From positions 17,685 to 81,684 of the forward strand of contig NZ_BATR01000059.1 of assembly GCF_000739655.1 (NCBI RefSeq): a stretch of DNA of 64,000 nucleotides, in the 5' to 3' direction. The first letter of the stretch is position 1. Every line of letters begins with the position of its first letter. The notes under the pieces are model-generated. The model saw only the letters and a list, made by a program, of their open reading frames with translations. It was not told the DNA's origin and did no database searches. The stretch comes from Verrucomicrobium sp. BvORR106. Lineage in GTDB: Bacteria > Verrucomicrobiota > Verrucomicrobiia > Verrucomicrobiales > Verrucomicrobiaceae. The position numbers and the translations under genes were made by a program. Shown one piece after another: positions 34,443 through 44,100 of this stretch.

Positions 34443-35219
34443 ATGTCATTTCGCAGGCTCAAACTCACCGTCGCTTATGACGGCCGTCCGTGGAAGGGGT
34501 GGCAGTCCCAAGTGGGCGGCGACACGATTCAAGACCGGCTGGAAGCCGCGTTGCGTGACCTTACCGGCACCCAGGTGAATGTGCAGGGCTCCGGCCGCAC
34601 TGATGCCGGTGTGCATGCTCTGGCCCAGGTGGCACATGCCGATGTGCCGGATGCGCTGAAGATGGGCCGGGAGTCTTGGGTTCGCGCCATCAATGTCCGG
34701 CTGCCGCACTCCATCCGCGTGATGGAGTGCGATGAAGTCCACGGAGACTTTCACGCCCGGTTCGATGCTGTGGGAAAGGTTTATTCCTACCGCCTCTGGA
34801 GGGGCGGGGTGATGTCACCCTTTGAAGCGGGACGGGCCTGGCACATCTACGGCGTGGTGGACCTGGAGGTCCTGAGGGCCGGTGCGGCATTGCTCACCGG
34901 CACGCACAACTTTGCCCGGCTTTCCGCGAACCGCGGGGACATCAGCGAAGACGAACGTCGCGAGGATGAAGATGGGCTCACACGCACGGTGCGCCGCATT
35001 GAAGTGATCCCGGAGGGGGAGGTGCTCCGGATCGAGTTCGAGGGGGATGGTTTCCTCTACAAAATGGTCCGCCTCATGGTCGGCAGCCTGGTGCATGTGG
35101 CGCGGGGCAGGGAGTCGCTGAGCTGGTTGCAGTCCCTGGTGGAAGACCCGACGGGGACCAAGAGCAACCAGTGCGCGCCGGCGGACGGTTTGTGCCTGAT
35201 GAAGGTGTTCTACGCTTGA
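34443..35219 (+). CDS. truA: tRNA pseudouridine(38-40) synthase TruA
   Basis: A 258-residue enzyme with the TruA signature G-S-G-R-T-D-A-G-V-H-A, catalytic aspartate at residue 54. It also has the downstream R-F-D-A-V-G-K-V-Y-S-Y-R motif and F-E-G-D-G-F-L-Y-K-M-V-R near the C-terminus. It isomerises uridines in the anticodon arm of tRNAs. The 3' end overlaps, tail to tail, the last 10 bases of the HAD phosphatase gene on the opposite strand. Confidence 0.95.
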   Translation: MSFRRLKLTVAYDGRPWKGWQSQVGGDTIQDRLEAALRDLTGTQVNVQGSGRTDAGVHALAQVAHADVPDALKMGRESWVRAINVRLPHSIRVMECDEVHGDFHARFDAVGKVYSYRLWRGGVMSPFEAGRAWHIYGVVDLEVLRAGAALLTGTHNFARLSANRGDISEDERREDEDGLTRTVRRIEVIPEGEVLRIEFEGDGFLYKMVRLMVGSLVHVARGRESLSWLQSLVEDPTGTKSNQCAPADGLCLMKVFYA

Positions 35220-35968
35220 ACCCGCGGCGGGGGCGTGTTGTAGAGCCCGAAGGCCTGGAGCGCGGAACACAGGACATCGCCTGCCTTGTTTTGATAGGGG
35301 CGCTTGGGGTGTAGCACCTGCCAGCCACGGCTTTTGCCGATGGCTTCCAGTGCTTCATTGGGGTGAACGAGCACCCCGTGTCCGGCCAGTTCCAGCAGGG
35401 GGAGGTCGGCCGCACTGTCGGAGTAGGCCCAGGAGTCCTGGAGCTCTTCGGGTGTTGCTGCCGCCACGGCAGGCACCGCCTTCTTCATGGCCACGATCTT
35501 GGCCTCCCGCTTGTTGTTGCTGCCCAGTACGACTGGGAGGGCTGGCATGCGCTCGGAGGGCTGGACCTGGGTGGCAATGCAGTGGTCGAACCCGAGGGCT
35601 TTGGCGATCTCATGAGCATACACGTCCGGGCTGGCGGTGTTCAGGATGAGGGTACGCCCCGCTGCCCGGTGCCGCGCTACCTCGGCCATCAGTTCAGGAT
35701 AGGCCCAAGGGCGCACCACTTGCTGGGCGAAGGCACGTGCCTGCTCCGTGAGCACCGCGCTGGACAGCCCTTTCATGTAGCCCATGAAGGCCCGCTTGGC
35801 CGTCACTGTGGGCAGCACCTTGGCCGCCCGGAGGAGCGCGATGGGCGCAAAGCGGATCAGATAAGCCGTGCGCCCGCGATCCTGTTGCAGCATGTGATTC
35901 GCAAACAGCGCCTGCGTGTCAAAAGGCAGCAGCGTGTGATCGAGGTCAAAGAAGGCGAAACTGGGCAT
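35210..35968 (-). CDS. HAD-IB family phosphatase (SerB-like)
   Basis: A 252-residue haloacid dehalogenase-type hydrolase. Motif I is F-D-L-D-H-T-L-L with nucleophile Asp8 and Asp10. Motif II is L-N-T-A-S, and motif III/IV is Y-S-D-S-A-A-D-L-P-L-L. The HAD-IB subgroup includes SerB phosphoserine phosphatase and lipid-phosphate phosphatases, so the substrate is not certain. It converges on truA with an overlap of 10 bases. Confidence 0.88.
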   Translation of the reverse strand: MPSFAFFDLDHTLLPFDTQALFANHMLQQDRGRTAYLIRFAPIALLRAAKVLPTVTAKRAFMGYMKGLSSAVLTEQARAFAQQVVRPWAYPELMAEVARHRAAGRTLILNTASPDVYAHEIAKALGFDHCIATQVQPSERMPALPVVLGSNNKREAKIVAMKKAVPAVAAATPEELQDSWAYSDSAADLPLLELAGHGVLVHPNEALEAIGKSRGWQVLHPKRPYQNKAGDVLCSALQAFGLYNTPPPRVQA

Positions 35969-36062
35969 CGCCGAAGGGTGGCGACGATGAGGAGGGAGTC
36001 AATGGGCGGGACGCAACAAGAGGAGGGATTGATTTTGGCGGCTGGGGGGAGTAACGTGTGTC

Positions 36063-36260
36063 ATGACCGTGATGGAAACCATCGTGAGAGACTTGCAGGG
36101 CATGCCGCTCCGCAAGCTCGTCGAAGTGGCAAGGTACGTCCATCGTATGAGCGCAACCAACCGGGAGGAGCGCGAAAGGGTTCTCAAGGAGACTTATGGT
36201 TCTCTGTCTGAGGACGATGGGATTCGCTTTGAAGAGGCGTTGCAGGGGGCTCGAGTTTGA
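36063..36260 (+). CDS. small hypothetical protein, antitoxin-like in character
   Basis: A 65-residue helical, charged protein (E-T-I-V-R-D-L-Q-G-M-P, E-V-A-R-Y-V-H, R-E-E-R-E-R-V-L-K-E). Its size and the "how much of the helix is charged" look resemble small antitoxins of the PIN type, but no toxin follows: the next 900 bases are gene-poor. It could be a stranded antitoxin, or unrelated. The start is ATG 36063 (another in-frame ATG four codons later). Confidence 0.5.
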   Translation: MTVMETIVRDLQGMPLRKLVEVARYVHRMSATNREERERVLKETYGSLSEDDGIRFEEALQGARV

Positions 36261-37163
36261 GAGGGGTCGTCGGTATTGCTGTCAATGCCTCCCACTGCAT
36301 TGGGAACTAAAGGCGGTTAGATGGGCACGTTTGGGTGTCGATACTGGCACCCCTCGCGAACGTGGAGCACCCCTTGGGTTTGCGATCGTTCTTCATGGGA
36401 CCGACATCGCATACGGGGAAATTAGCGCCTGCCAAGGAACCTAGGGGGCTGACATGGAGGTGTTGATGGTGATGGGGGCGAAGCAGATGCAGTTGGCCTT
36501 CCCACCTGATCATCTCCTGCGACGTTACCCAAGGTTGACTCGCTTAGGGCTCGTCCAACCTTGGGCTGTGCTACAGATCCCATACTGGGATCAACTTAGT
36601 CTGAGGCGGGCCTTCTCAAAGAACCGGCGCCTTCCACCGGCTCAGTCGAAGTTCTTCCTCGAAGAGGATGGGGCTACGAGCCCAACGTTGGCGAGCTTCC
36701 AGCGAGTCTACGTTGGGTGCCGTCTAATGATGAGACTCAGGTGGGAAGGCCGACAACATCCGCTTTTCCTCCCAACACCTTCAACGCCTCCATGTCGACC
36801 GATGCGATGTGGCACGTATGTTTGGCTGCACCTCGCGAGGGCACTCGCTGACTGAAGTTCCCGGCAAGATGCCGCGAACAGCACGCAAGATGCGTGCGCT
36901 CCCTGGCTTCTCCGGCACAGGTCGTTTTGAGAAATCCCAGACTGCGTTTCGCCATCGTGGTTCCTTGGCTGACTGGACCTGGTGGAACTCAAAGAGGCAT
37001 CTCGCCCCCTCCGTCCCTCAACCAGACGCTCAAGCGTACTTAAGTGGTGACGTCCTCCGCTAAATGTCCCTCAAGATGATAGAAAAGTGCGCTGGGACGC
37101 GTAATTTCCATCCGTACCCTCATCGCACGCGGGACGGAACTGGTTTCCCTAAACCCGCTGATA
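36261..37163. other. gene-poor stretch with hairpin and degenerate repeats
   Basis: About 900 bases with no gene I can support. The base composition is lower in GC than the flanks. A stem-loop pairs 36528-36537 with 36556-36565 (CCCAAGGTTG and complement). A similar pair built on CCCAACG/CGTTGGG lies at 36670-36720. The longest readable frame (36454-36855) is rich in Pro/Arg/Leu and lacks a protein-like pattern. It may be a dispersed repeat or a decayed gene; I cannot tell. Confidence 0.45.
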
Positions 37164-39722
37164 ATGAATTGTTTACGAATGGATCACTTCAGCTCTTCCC
37201 GTCGCCGTTTTCTCCCGCAGGTCTTACCAATGCTCTTGGTGGCGCTGGGGTCGATTTCCGGGGTGGGTGCGGAACTCCCTCTGCCTGAGCATCCCGGCGC
37301 GGTCATCTATAAGAAGATGTGCCTGGATTGCCATGGCGCGAAGGGTGAAGGCGTGGCGGGCAAGTACGATGAGCCTCTGCACGGCGATCGCACTCTCGAA
37401 GCGCTGGCCAAGCGGATCGACCGCACCATGCCGGAGGATGAGCCGGAGCTGCTGGATGCGGCTGGCTCAGCCCAAGTGGCGGCCTACATCTATGACGCGT
37501 TCTATTCGTCAGAAGCTCAGGCGAAGAACAATCCCGCGCGCAAGGACCTGACTCGCCTGACAGTGGCGCAGTACCAGACCTCCGTGGCGGACGTGGTGGG
37601 GCGTTTTCGCCCCGGTTCAGACCGCCCTCCCGGTGCCGAGCGGGGGCTCAAGGCGCGTTATAACGGCTTCATGCTGCCCCAGGCAGAGCCGGATTTTGTG
37701 GGCCCGCCCGCCGAGGCCAAGGATGAGAAGAAGGACCGGCCTAAACATCGCTTTGAGCGCGTGGATGGTCAGGTGGCTTTTCAGTTCGGAGCAGACAGCC
37801 CGGACAAGGCCGTGATGGCCAGCGATGAGTTCCGCGTCCGGTGGGATGGCGGCTTGATTGCACCGGACACGGGGAACTATGAATTCGTCCTGAAGACGCA
37901 AAACGGAGCCCGTCTGTTCGTGAACAACAACGAGACCCCCATCATCGATGGTTGGGTGAGCAGCGGCCCGGATGTGCGGGAGGAGAAGAAGACCATCTTC
38001 CTGCTGGGCGGGCGCAGCTACACCTTCACGCTGGAGTTCTTCAAGTACCGGGAGGATGCCTCTTCCATCCAGTTGATGTGGAAGACGCCGCATGGTGCGC
38101 TGGAGGTGATTCCCCAGCGCTATCTCACGCCCAATGGCGGTGGCATTCACATGGTGGTGAATACGACCTTCCCCGCGGACGACCGCAGCGAAGGCTACGA
38201 GCGTGGTGCGGGCGTTTCCAAAACCTGGGAGCAATCGACCACGGATGCGGCCATCGAGGTGGCAGAGCACGTGGAGAAGAACCTGGACCGGCTGGCGGGA
38301 ACCAAGGCGGGAGCCGGTGACCGCTTGGACAAGCTGAAGGAGTTCAGCCGCAAGTTCGCCGAGACGGCCTTCCGCCGTCCGCTCACGGATGAGCAGAAGC
38401 AGATCTTTGTGGATGCGCAGTTCGCCAAGTCGCCCACGCCGGAAGTAGCGGTGAAGCGGGTGGTGATGCTCTCGCTCAAGTCGCCTCGTTTCCTCTATCC
38501 CAGCCTGAGCGAACTGGAGCGTCCGGACGACTTCACCGTGGCCTCGCGGCTGGCACTGGAGCTTTGGGATTCCATCCCGGACGCCGGACTCACCCGCATG
38601 GCGGCAGAGGGCAAGCTGAGGGATCGCAACAGCGTCGCCACAGTGGCCCGCAGGATGATCACGGATCCCCGTGCCAAGACCAAGCTGCGCGGCTTCTTCC
38701 ACCACTGGCTGGAGCTGGATCGTGCCAGCACGATTGCCAAGGATGCCAAGACCTTCCCCGGTTTTGATGACCGCGTGCTGGCGGACCTCCGGGAGTCGCT
38801 CTGGATGTTCGTGGACCAGATCGTGTGGAGCGAGAAGTCTGACTATCGCGAGCTGTTGCAGGCGGACTACTTGTGGATCAATGATGCCCTGGCCAAGTTC
38901 TACGGCAAGGGCGATGCCGCCGCACCCGGTTCGGAGTTTCAGAAGGTGAGCTTCACCAATGGACAGCGCACCGGCGTGGTGACGCATCCGTATCTGATGG
39001 CTGCCTTTGCCTACAACAAGGACACTTCGCCCATCCATCGTGGAGTGTTCCTCACCCGGAACATCGTGGGCATGTCCCTTAAGTCGCCCCCCATGGCGGT
39101 AGAGTTTGAGGACAGCCACTTCGACCCCACGCTGACCATGCGGGAGAAGATCACGGCGATGACAAAGGACAACGCCTGCATGGCGTGCCATTCCGTCATC
39201 AACCCCCTGGGTTTCAGCCTGGAGAACTACGACGCGATCGGCCGCTGGCGTACGCAGGAAAAGAACAAGCCGGTGGATCCCGCCGGACACTTTGCCAATG
39301 AGCAGGGCCAGACCATCCAGCTCAATGGGGCTCGCGACATCGCCAGCTACGCGGCCAACAGCGAGAGCGGACACCGCACCTTTGTCCGGCACTTGTTTCA
39401 TCATACCGTGAAGCAGCCGGTGGCCGCCTACGGGGCTGACACGCTGGAAACACTGCGCACCAAGTTCACCAAGGAAGGCTGCAACATCCAGAAGTTGCTG
39501 GCGGAGATCGCAGTCATCGGGGCCATGGATGAAGTGCCCCCTCCCGCACCTCCGGCTCCCAAGCCGGCACCTGCCCCGGCCCCAGTTCCGGCACCCGCGC
39601 CTGCAGCCGCGGCCGCACCAGTGCCTGCACCCCAGAGCACGCCGCCCCCGGCCCCGATCGCGACGCCACCTGCTCCCGCTCCCGTTTCACCCCCCAACAA
39701 CGCCACCCCCGCAAAATCATGA
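37164..39722 (+). CDS. DUF1592-type multidomain cytochrome with PA14 domain
   Basis: An 852-residue exported protein. A Tat-like R-R-R-F-L-P-Q start precedes a short heme c site C-L-D-C-H (Cys53-His57). A PA14-like beta region spans about residues 200-330. The DUF1587/1592/1588/1585 block follows, with a second C-M-A-C-H heme site near residue 672 in the typical A-C-H-S-V-I-N-P-L-G-F-S-L-E-N-Y context. The last 60 residues are a Pro/Ala repeat tail. These large proteins are a hallmark of Planctomycetes and Verrucomicrobia and are thought to act in periplasmic electron transfer, but their substrates are unknown. It overlaps the DUF1552 gene by four bases (ATGA). Confidence 0.9.
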   Translation: MNCLRMDHFSSSRRRFLPQVLPMLLVALGSISGVGAELPLPEHPGAVIYKKMCLDCHGAKGEGVAGKYDEPLHGDRTLEALAKRIDRTMPEDEPELLDAAGSAQVAAYIYDAFYSSEAQAKNNPARKDLTRLTVAQYQTSVADVVGRFRPGSDRPPGAERGLKARYNGFMLPQAEPDFVGPPAEAKDEKKDRPKHRFERVDGQVAFQFGADSPDKAVMASDEFRVRWDGGLIAPDTGNYEFVLKTQNGARLFVNNNETPIIDGWVSSGPDVREEKKTIFLLGGRSYTFTLEFFKYREDASSIQLMWKTPHGALEVIPQRYLTPNGGGIHMVVNTTFPADDRSEGYERGAGVSKTWEQSTTDAAIEVAEHVEKNLDRLAGTKAGAGDRLDKLKEFSRKFAETAFRRPLTDEQKQIFVDAQFAKSPTPEVAVKRVVMLSLKSPRFLYPSLSELERPDDFTVASRLALELWDSIPDAGLTRMAAEGKLRDRNSVATVARRMITDPRAKTKLRGFFHHWLELDRASTIAKDAKTFPGFDDRVLADLRESLWMFVDQIVWSEKSDYRELLQADYLWINDALAKFYGKGDAAAPGSEFQKVSFTNGQRTGVVTHPYLMAAFAYNKDTSPIHRGVFLTRNIVGMSLKSPPMAVEFEDSHFDPTLTMREKITAMTKDNACMACHSVINPLGFSLENYDAIGRWRTQEKNKPVDPAGHFANEQGQTIQLNGARDIASYAANSESGHRTFVRHLFHHTVKQPVAAYGADTLETLRTKFTKEGCNIQKLLAEIAVIGAMDEVPPPAPPAPKPAPAPAPVPAPAPAAAAAPVPAPQSTPPPAPIATPPAPAPVSPPNNATPAKS

Positions 39723-41038
39723 AAGCCCTGAACCGCCGCCAGTTCCTCCGCGATCTTGGAGTCTCTGCCGCCACGCTGCCGTTCATCGCCGGTCTGCCCA
39801 GTCTGACGGGCGCTCCGATGCCCCAGCGTCGTCAGCGGGTGGTCATCATGTTCTCGCCCAACGGCACCCTGCCAGCGGATTTCTGGCCGGACAAGGAGGG
39901 GGCGGACTTCGAGTTCAAGTCCATCCTCAAGCCGCTGGAGCCGTACAAGGACCGCACGCTCATCCTCAACGGCGTGTACAACAAGATCCGTGGGGACGGC
40001 GACCAGCACATGCGTGGCATGAGCTGCCTGCTCACCGCGAGCGAGCTGATGCCGGGCAACATCCAGGGCGGCTCCGACAAGCCGGCTGGCTGGGCTGGCA
40101 GCGTCTCCATTGACCAGGAGATCAAAAACTTTCTGCAAGGGCGTGCGGAGACGAAGACTCGTTTTGGCTCGCTGGAGTTCGGCGTTGCGGTGCCGAATCG
40201 CGCTGACCCGTGGACCCGCATGAGCTATGCCGGGGCCAACCAGCCCATCGCGCCGATTGATGATCCGTATCAGATGTTTGCCAAGCTCTATGGCAAGATG
40301 AAGGACAAGGACAGCCTCATCAGCGTGCTGGATGACGTCAGCGCTGATCTCAAGAAAATCTCCAGCAAGCTGAGCGCCCGGGACAAGGCCTTGCTCGACC
40401 AGCACATGATGCTGGTGCGCAACCTGGAGCAGGAGTTGCAGAACCCAGCGGCAGATGCGGCCCTGCAGCACCCCATGCCCGAGCTCGACCCCGGCATTGA
40501 ACTGGTGAACGACAACACGCCGGAGATCAGCCGCATGCAGATCGACCTGCTGGTGAACGCGCTCTCCAACGACATGACTCGGGTGGCGACGCTGCAGTAC
40601 ATGCGCTCCGTGGGGCAGGCGCAGATGCGCTGGCTCGGTGTGGAAGACGGGCACCACTCGCTCTCTCACGATCCGGACGACAACAAGGAATCCTACGAGA
40701 AGCTCAAGAAGATCAACACCTGGTTCTGCGGCGAGCTCGCTTATCTGGCGAAGCGCCTTTCAGAGACACCCGAGGCGGGTGGCGAAGGCAGCATGCTGGA
40801 CAACACCCTGATCGTCTGGACCAACGAACTGGGCAAAGGTAACTCCCACACGCTGGACAACATCCCCTGCGTGATTGTGGGCGGCGCCCCTGGTATCAAG
40901 ATGGGTCGCCACCTGAAGCTGGACAAGGTGGCCCACAACCGCCTCTGGATGACTCTGGCGCACGCCATGGGCCACCAGGACCTGAAGACCTTTGGCAAGG
41001 CCGAGCTCTGCGAGGGCGGGGCGTTGAACTTGGCGTAA
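39719..41038 (+). CDS. DUF1552 family Tat-exported protein
   Basis: A 439-residue protein with a twin-arginine signal (N-R-R-Q-F-L-R-D). It then shows the family pattern R-V-V-I-M-F-S-P-N-G-T near the start of the mature chain, H-M-R-G-M-S-C-L-L-T, and a C-terminal block with L-I-V-W-T-N-E-L-G-K-G and H-A-M-G. DUF1552 genes are almost always coupled to DUF1592 cytochromes, as here, which implies one periplasmic system. The reaction is unknown. A 66-base gap separates it from the first of the three giant genes. Confidence 0.92.
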   Translation: MKALNRRQFLRDLGVSAATLPFIAGLPSLTGAPMPQRRQRVVIMFSPNGTLPADFWPDKEGADFEFKSILKPLEPYKDRTLILNGVYNKIRGDGDQHMRGMSCLLTASELMPGNIQGGSDKPAGWAGSVSIDQEIKNFLQGRAETKTRFGSLEFGVAVPNRADPWTRMSYAGANQPIAPIDDPYQMFAKLYGKMKDKDSLISVLDDVSADLKKISSKLSARDKALLDQHMMLVRNLEQELQNPAADAALQHPMPELDPGIELVNDNTPEISRMQIDLLVNALSNDMTRVATLQYMRSVGQAQMRWLGVEDGHHSLSHDPDDNKESYEKLKKINTWFCGELAYLAKRLSETPEAGGEGSMLDNTLIVWTNELGKGNSHTLDNIPCVIVGGAPGIKMGRHLKLDKVAHNRLWMTLAHAMGHQDLKTFGKAELCEGGALNLA

Positions 41039-41104
41039 AGGCAGGCCAGCGTTGCTGGCTTGCAGTCGCTCCTGGTTTGGGATAGGCATGGGGAAAATTT
41101 CCTC

Positions 41105-44100
41105 ATGCGTTGTCCCTCTCTGTTTTGGTCAATCAGTGCGATTCTCCCGGTCGCCACCCTCTCTGCGAAGGAGTTCACTCCCGCTGAGCTCCTTCAGCTC
41201 GCCCGGGACCGGGCGGAGCAAGGCGATCTTTCCAACGCCGACTCCACCCTCAGCGGTCTCCTCAATCATCGGCCCGGGGAACTGGCTCTGTGGGAGAAGG
41301 TCATTCGGATGCAAACCCAGTGGGGCTCCTTGGATGAAGCCTTCAAGTCTGCGCGTCTGTTGAACCTTCGGTCCCAGCTCGGAGGCGGCAGCGCCAAACC
41401 GCTGCCGTTGTTGATCGAGGTGGAGGGGCGGTTGGAGCGGGAGCTGGATGCACTGCTGAGTTTGACGTCATCGGAATCCGACTACCCGGCCGGGCTGGTG
41501 GAACGCCTGAAGCTGACGGTCACCTTCAACCCGGAGAAGTCGGCCAAGGTGGTGGAGCACCTTTTCACCCTCCTGCGGACGGGGGTTCCGGGCGATCCGA
41601 AGGCCGGGGACGCCGCGGCCGGGTTCCTGGTAAAACTGGGCGAAGTCCCGGAACTATGCGCCACTGTCTTGAGACTGGCCGAGGCGGCAACGCTGACCTC
41701 CCAGAGAGACTGGTGCGATGAGTATGCGGTGAAGATGATGGGCTCGCGTGCCTGGGATCGCCCCGGATGTCTGGCACAGTTTCTGGCCTGCTCACCCCTG
41801 ACGGCCACGGTCGATCAATTTCTGGACCTGGAGCTTCCCCTGCGGTCTGAGGGGACGCTTCTGGGGGTGTTGGCGGCGGAGTTGCGCAACGATTACAACA
41901 TCGCCTGGCGCAGGGAAGCGCTCCAGACCCTGAAGGCACAGACCCCACCTCGCTTTGGCGTAGGACTGCTGCTGCATTTGATTGAGGGCAGGGCGGATGG
42001 CGAGTCACTCCGTCAGTTTTTGCAAGCAAATCAGAAGGATCTGGCCGGCCTGACCGACCGGGCGGCAAGCAACCTGCTGGCGGTTTTGAGGTCGCGTCAT
42101 GAGACGCTCTCCAGCCCCCTGGACCCTGGCTTGAAGGCTCTGCTCGCCCCACTGCTCGCGGCGGAGGACTGGCACCTGAACACTGTCCGGCTGGAGTGGA
42201 GGCAGGCGGCGCGGATCGAGGAAATGAAACTCACCCCTGCGGCAGCCCGCAGCCTGGCCCTGGCGACCGTCCGCCGGCTGCTGGTGCATGATCCGGCGCT
42301 GGCCCGGGATTACTTGACCGATGCCGCGAGGTTGATGCGTGACAGCGATGGGCTCAACGAGTTGCTCATCGAGACTGCCCGTGAGCCGGAGTTGCTCGCG
42401 ACGGTGCTCAAGCTGGCGGGGGGCACCCGTCTGGCCCTGGATCCCGGGTGGGAGCGGCGTTTTCTGATACTGGCGTGGACCAACGAGACTCTGGTGAGGC
42501 AGCCGGAGCGGCTCGCCATGGTGCTGGAGGCCACGGGGCTCCTGGGAAGTCCCCAGGAGGTGTTGCGCTGGTGGGAGGAGGGGAAGGGGGCGGAGAAGGG
42601 GTTCCTCGCCACAGTGATCAAGGATGTTTCCAACAAGTCCCGGCGATCGACCGCTCTCGTTGCCGCATTGGAAAAGCGGCCGGAAGCGACCTTTGGCCGT
42701 GATATGGTGATGGCTTTCCTGAAACCCAACGTGAAGGAGCAGTTGCTGCTGGCTGCCCGGAAACACCGGGTGGCGCTTGAGGACCTTCCGGCGGATCTCA
42801 AGGCGCGAATGGCGTCATTTCTGACGCGCTGGGTGGGCAGCGAGGTGCTGCTTGCCAATGCGGTGCCCGGCTTTGCCGAGGTACTGAAGGTGAGTCTCAC
42901 AGACCGCACGACGGAGGTGCTCGCAGAACTCGCCCGGCTGGGGGAGGTCAGCCGAGGCGAAGACCTCTATCCCCGCGCAGCGGCCGAGCTTGCCCTGGTG
43001 AACGCTGCCAGCGGCCACCCGTCAGAAGAGATGACAGGGCTGGCCCGGATCCTGGCGGACGCCATGATGATCGACCCTGGCGAGGCGGGACGTGTGTTCA
43101 GGTATGTTTCCTCGATGGTGCATGCGGCGGACCGCTCTGCGGCAGAGCGCACGGCCGACAAGCGGCTCGGGGTGTTCGGTCTCTGGCTCATGGCGGCCAT
43201 GGATCATCGAAAGCTGCATCCGCTGGTGCAGGAGGAGCTGGGCAAGATCGTGATGCAGCGTGCGGACTACTTTTGGGTCGAGAAGGCGGAAAAGCGTTTG
43301 CTGCCCCCCGCTGATTTCACGGAGGCCACCCGGCTGGTCGCCCGTCTGGAGAGGGCTGGCGTCCTGGCACCAGGAGACGAGTATCAACCGCTGAATCTGG
43401 CCCGTTACTGCACCCTGCTGGAAACCCTCTCGCGAAGACTGGTGGAAGTGCCGCTTCCGGTGCGTCGCGAAACCTTGAAACTGCTTGAGACACGGCCCGA
43501 GCGGGGCTTTGGCACCGTGGTGACCATCGCCTTCCTCCAGCCGACCTGGCAGGATGCCGATCCGGGGCTGGCGGCGGTCCGCCCCGTGCTCGACTACCGG
43601 CCAGACGAGGAGAGCCTGGCCCTGCGGCGGGCGCTCGTAAAGTTGTTTCCTGAGATCGAGGGGAGTGCGGAAGCCCTGTCCGGGAATGGCACCGTGGCGA
43701 TGCTCGAGAAGCTTCACAAAAAGGTGACGGCACGTGAGGCCCAGTTGAGTCGCGAGCCTGACAAGACGCCGGTGGTTGCATCGACCCAGACCGGGCGGGA
43801 TGAGACCATGGCGGAAATGTCCCGACTGATGAGCAGGGGAGAGGTGAGCGGTGTGCGTCAGTTGTTTCAAGGACTGATCAACAGCGCTGGGCCGGCGCAG
43901 AAGACGCCTCCAGGCGAGATGGTGGTCTGGCTCTGTCGGGAACGCCGGCGTCAACGATTGCTGGAGCGCTGCTTTGAAAACCCGCTTCCCCCCGATGTGG
44001 CTGGAATCCTGTTGGGCAGTGCGGCTCTGGATGAGAGCGGGCAGTTGGGGCTGGTGGGAACTTTGCTGGCAGACGATGTGGCACCAGCCCTGGAGCTTGC

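Noticed and set aside
36454..36855. Possible 133-residue gene
   Set aside because: Proline/arginine-rich composition, hairpins inside, and no domain; looks like repeat DNA read in a chance frame.
37617..39404. Minus-strand frame of 595 codons opposite the DUF1592 cytochrome
   Set aside because: The plus-strand protein has clear heme sites and domain order, while the antisense translation has none.
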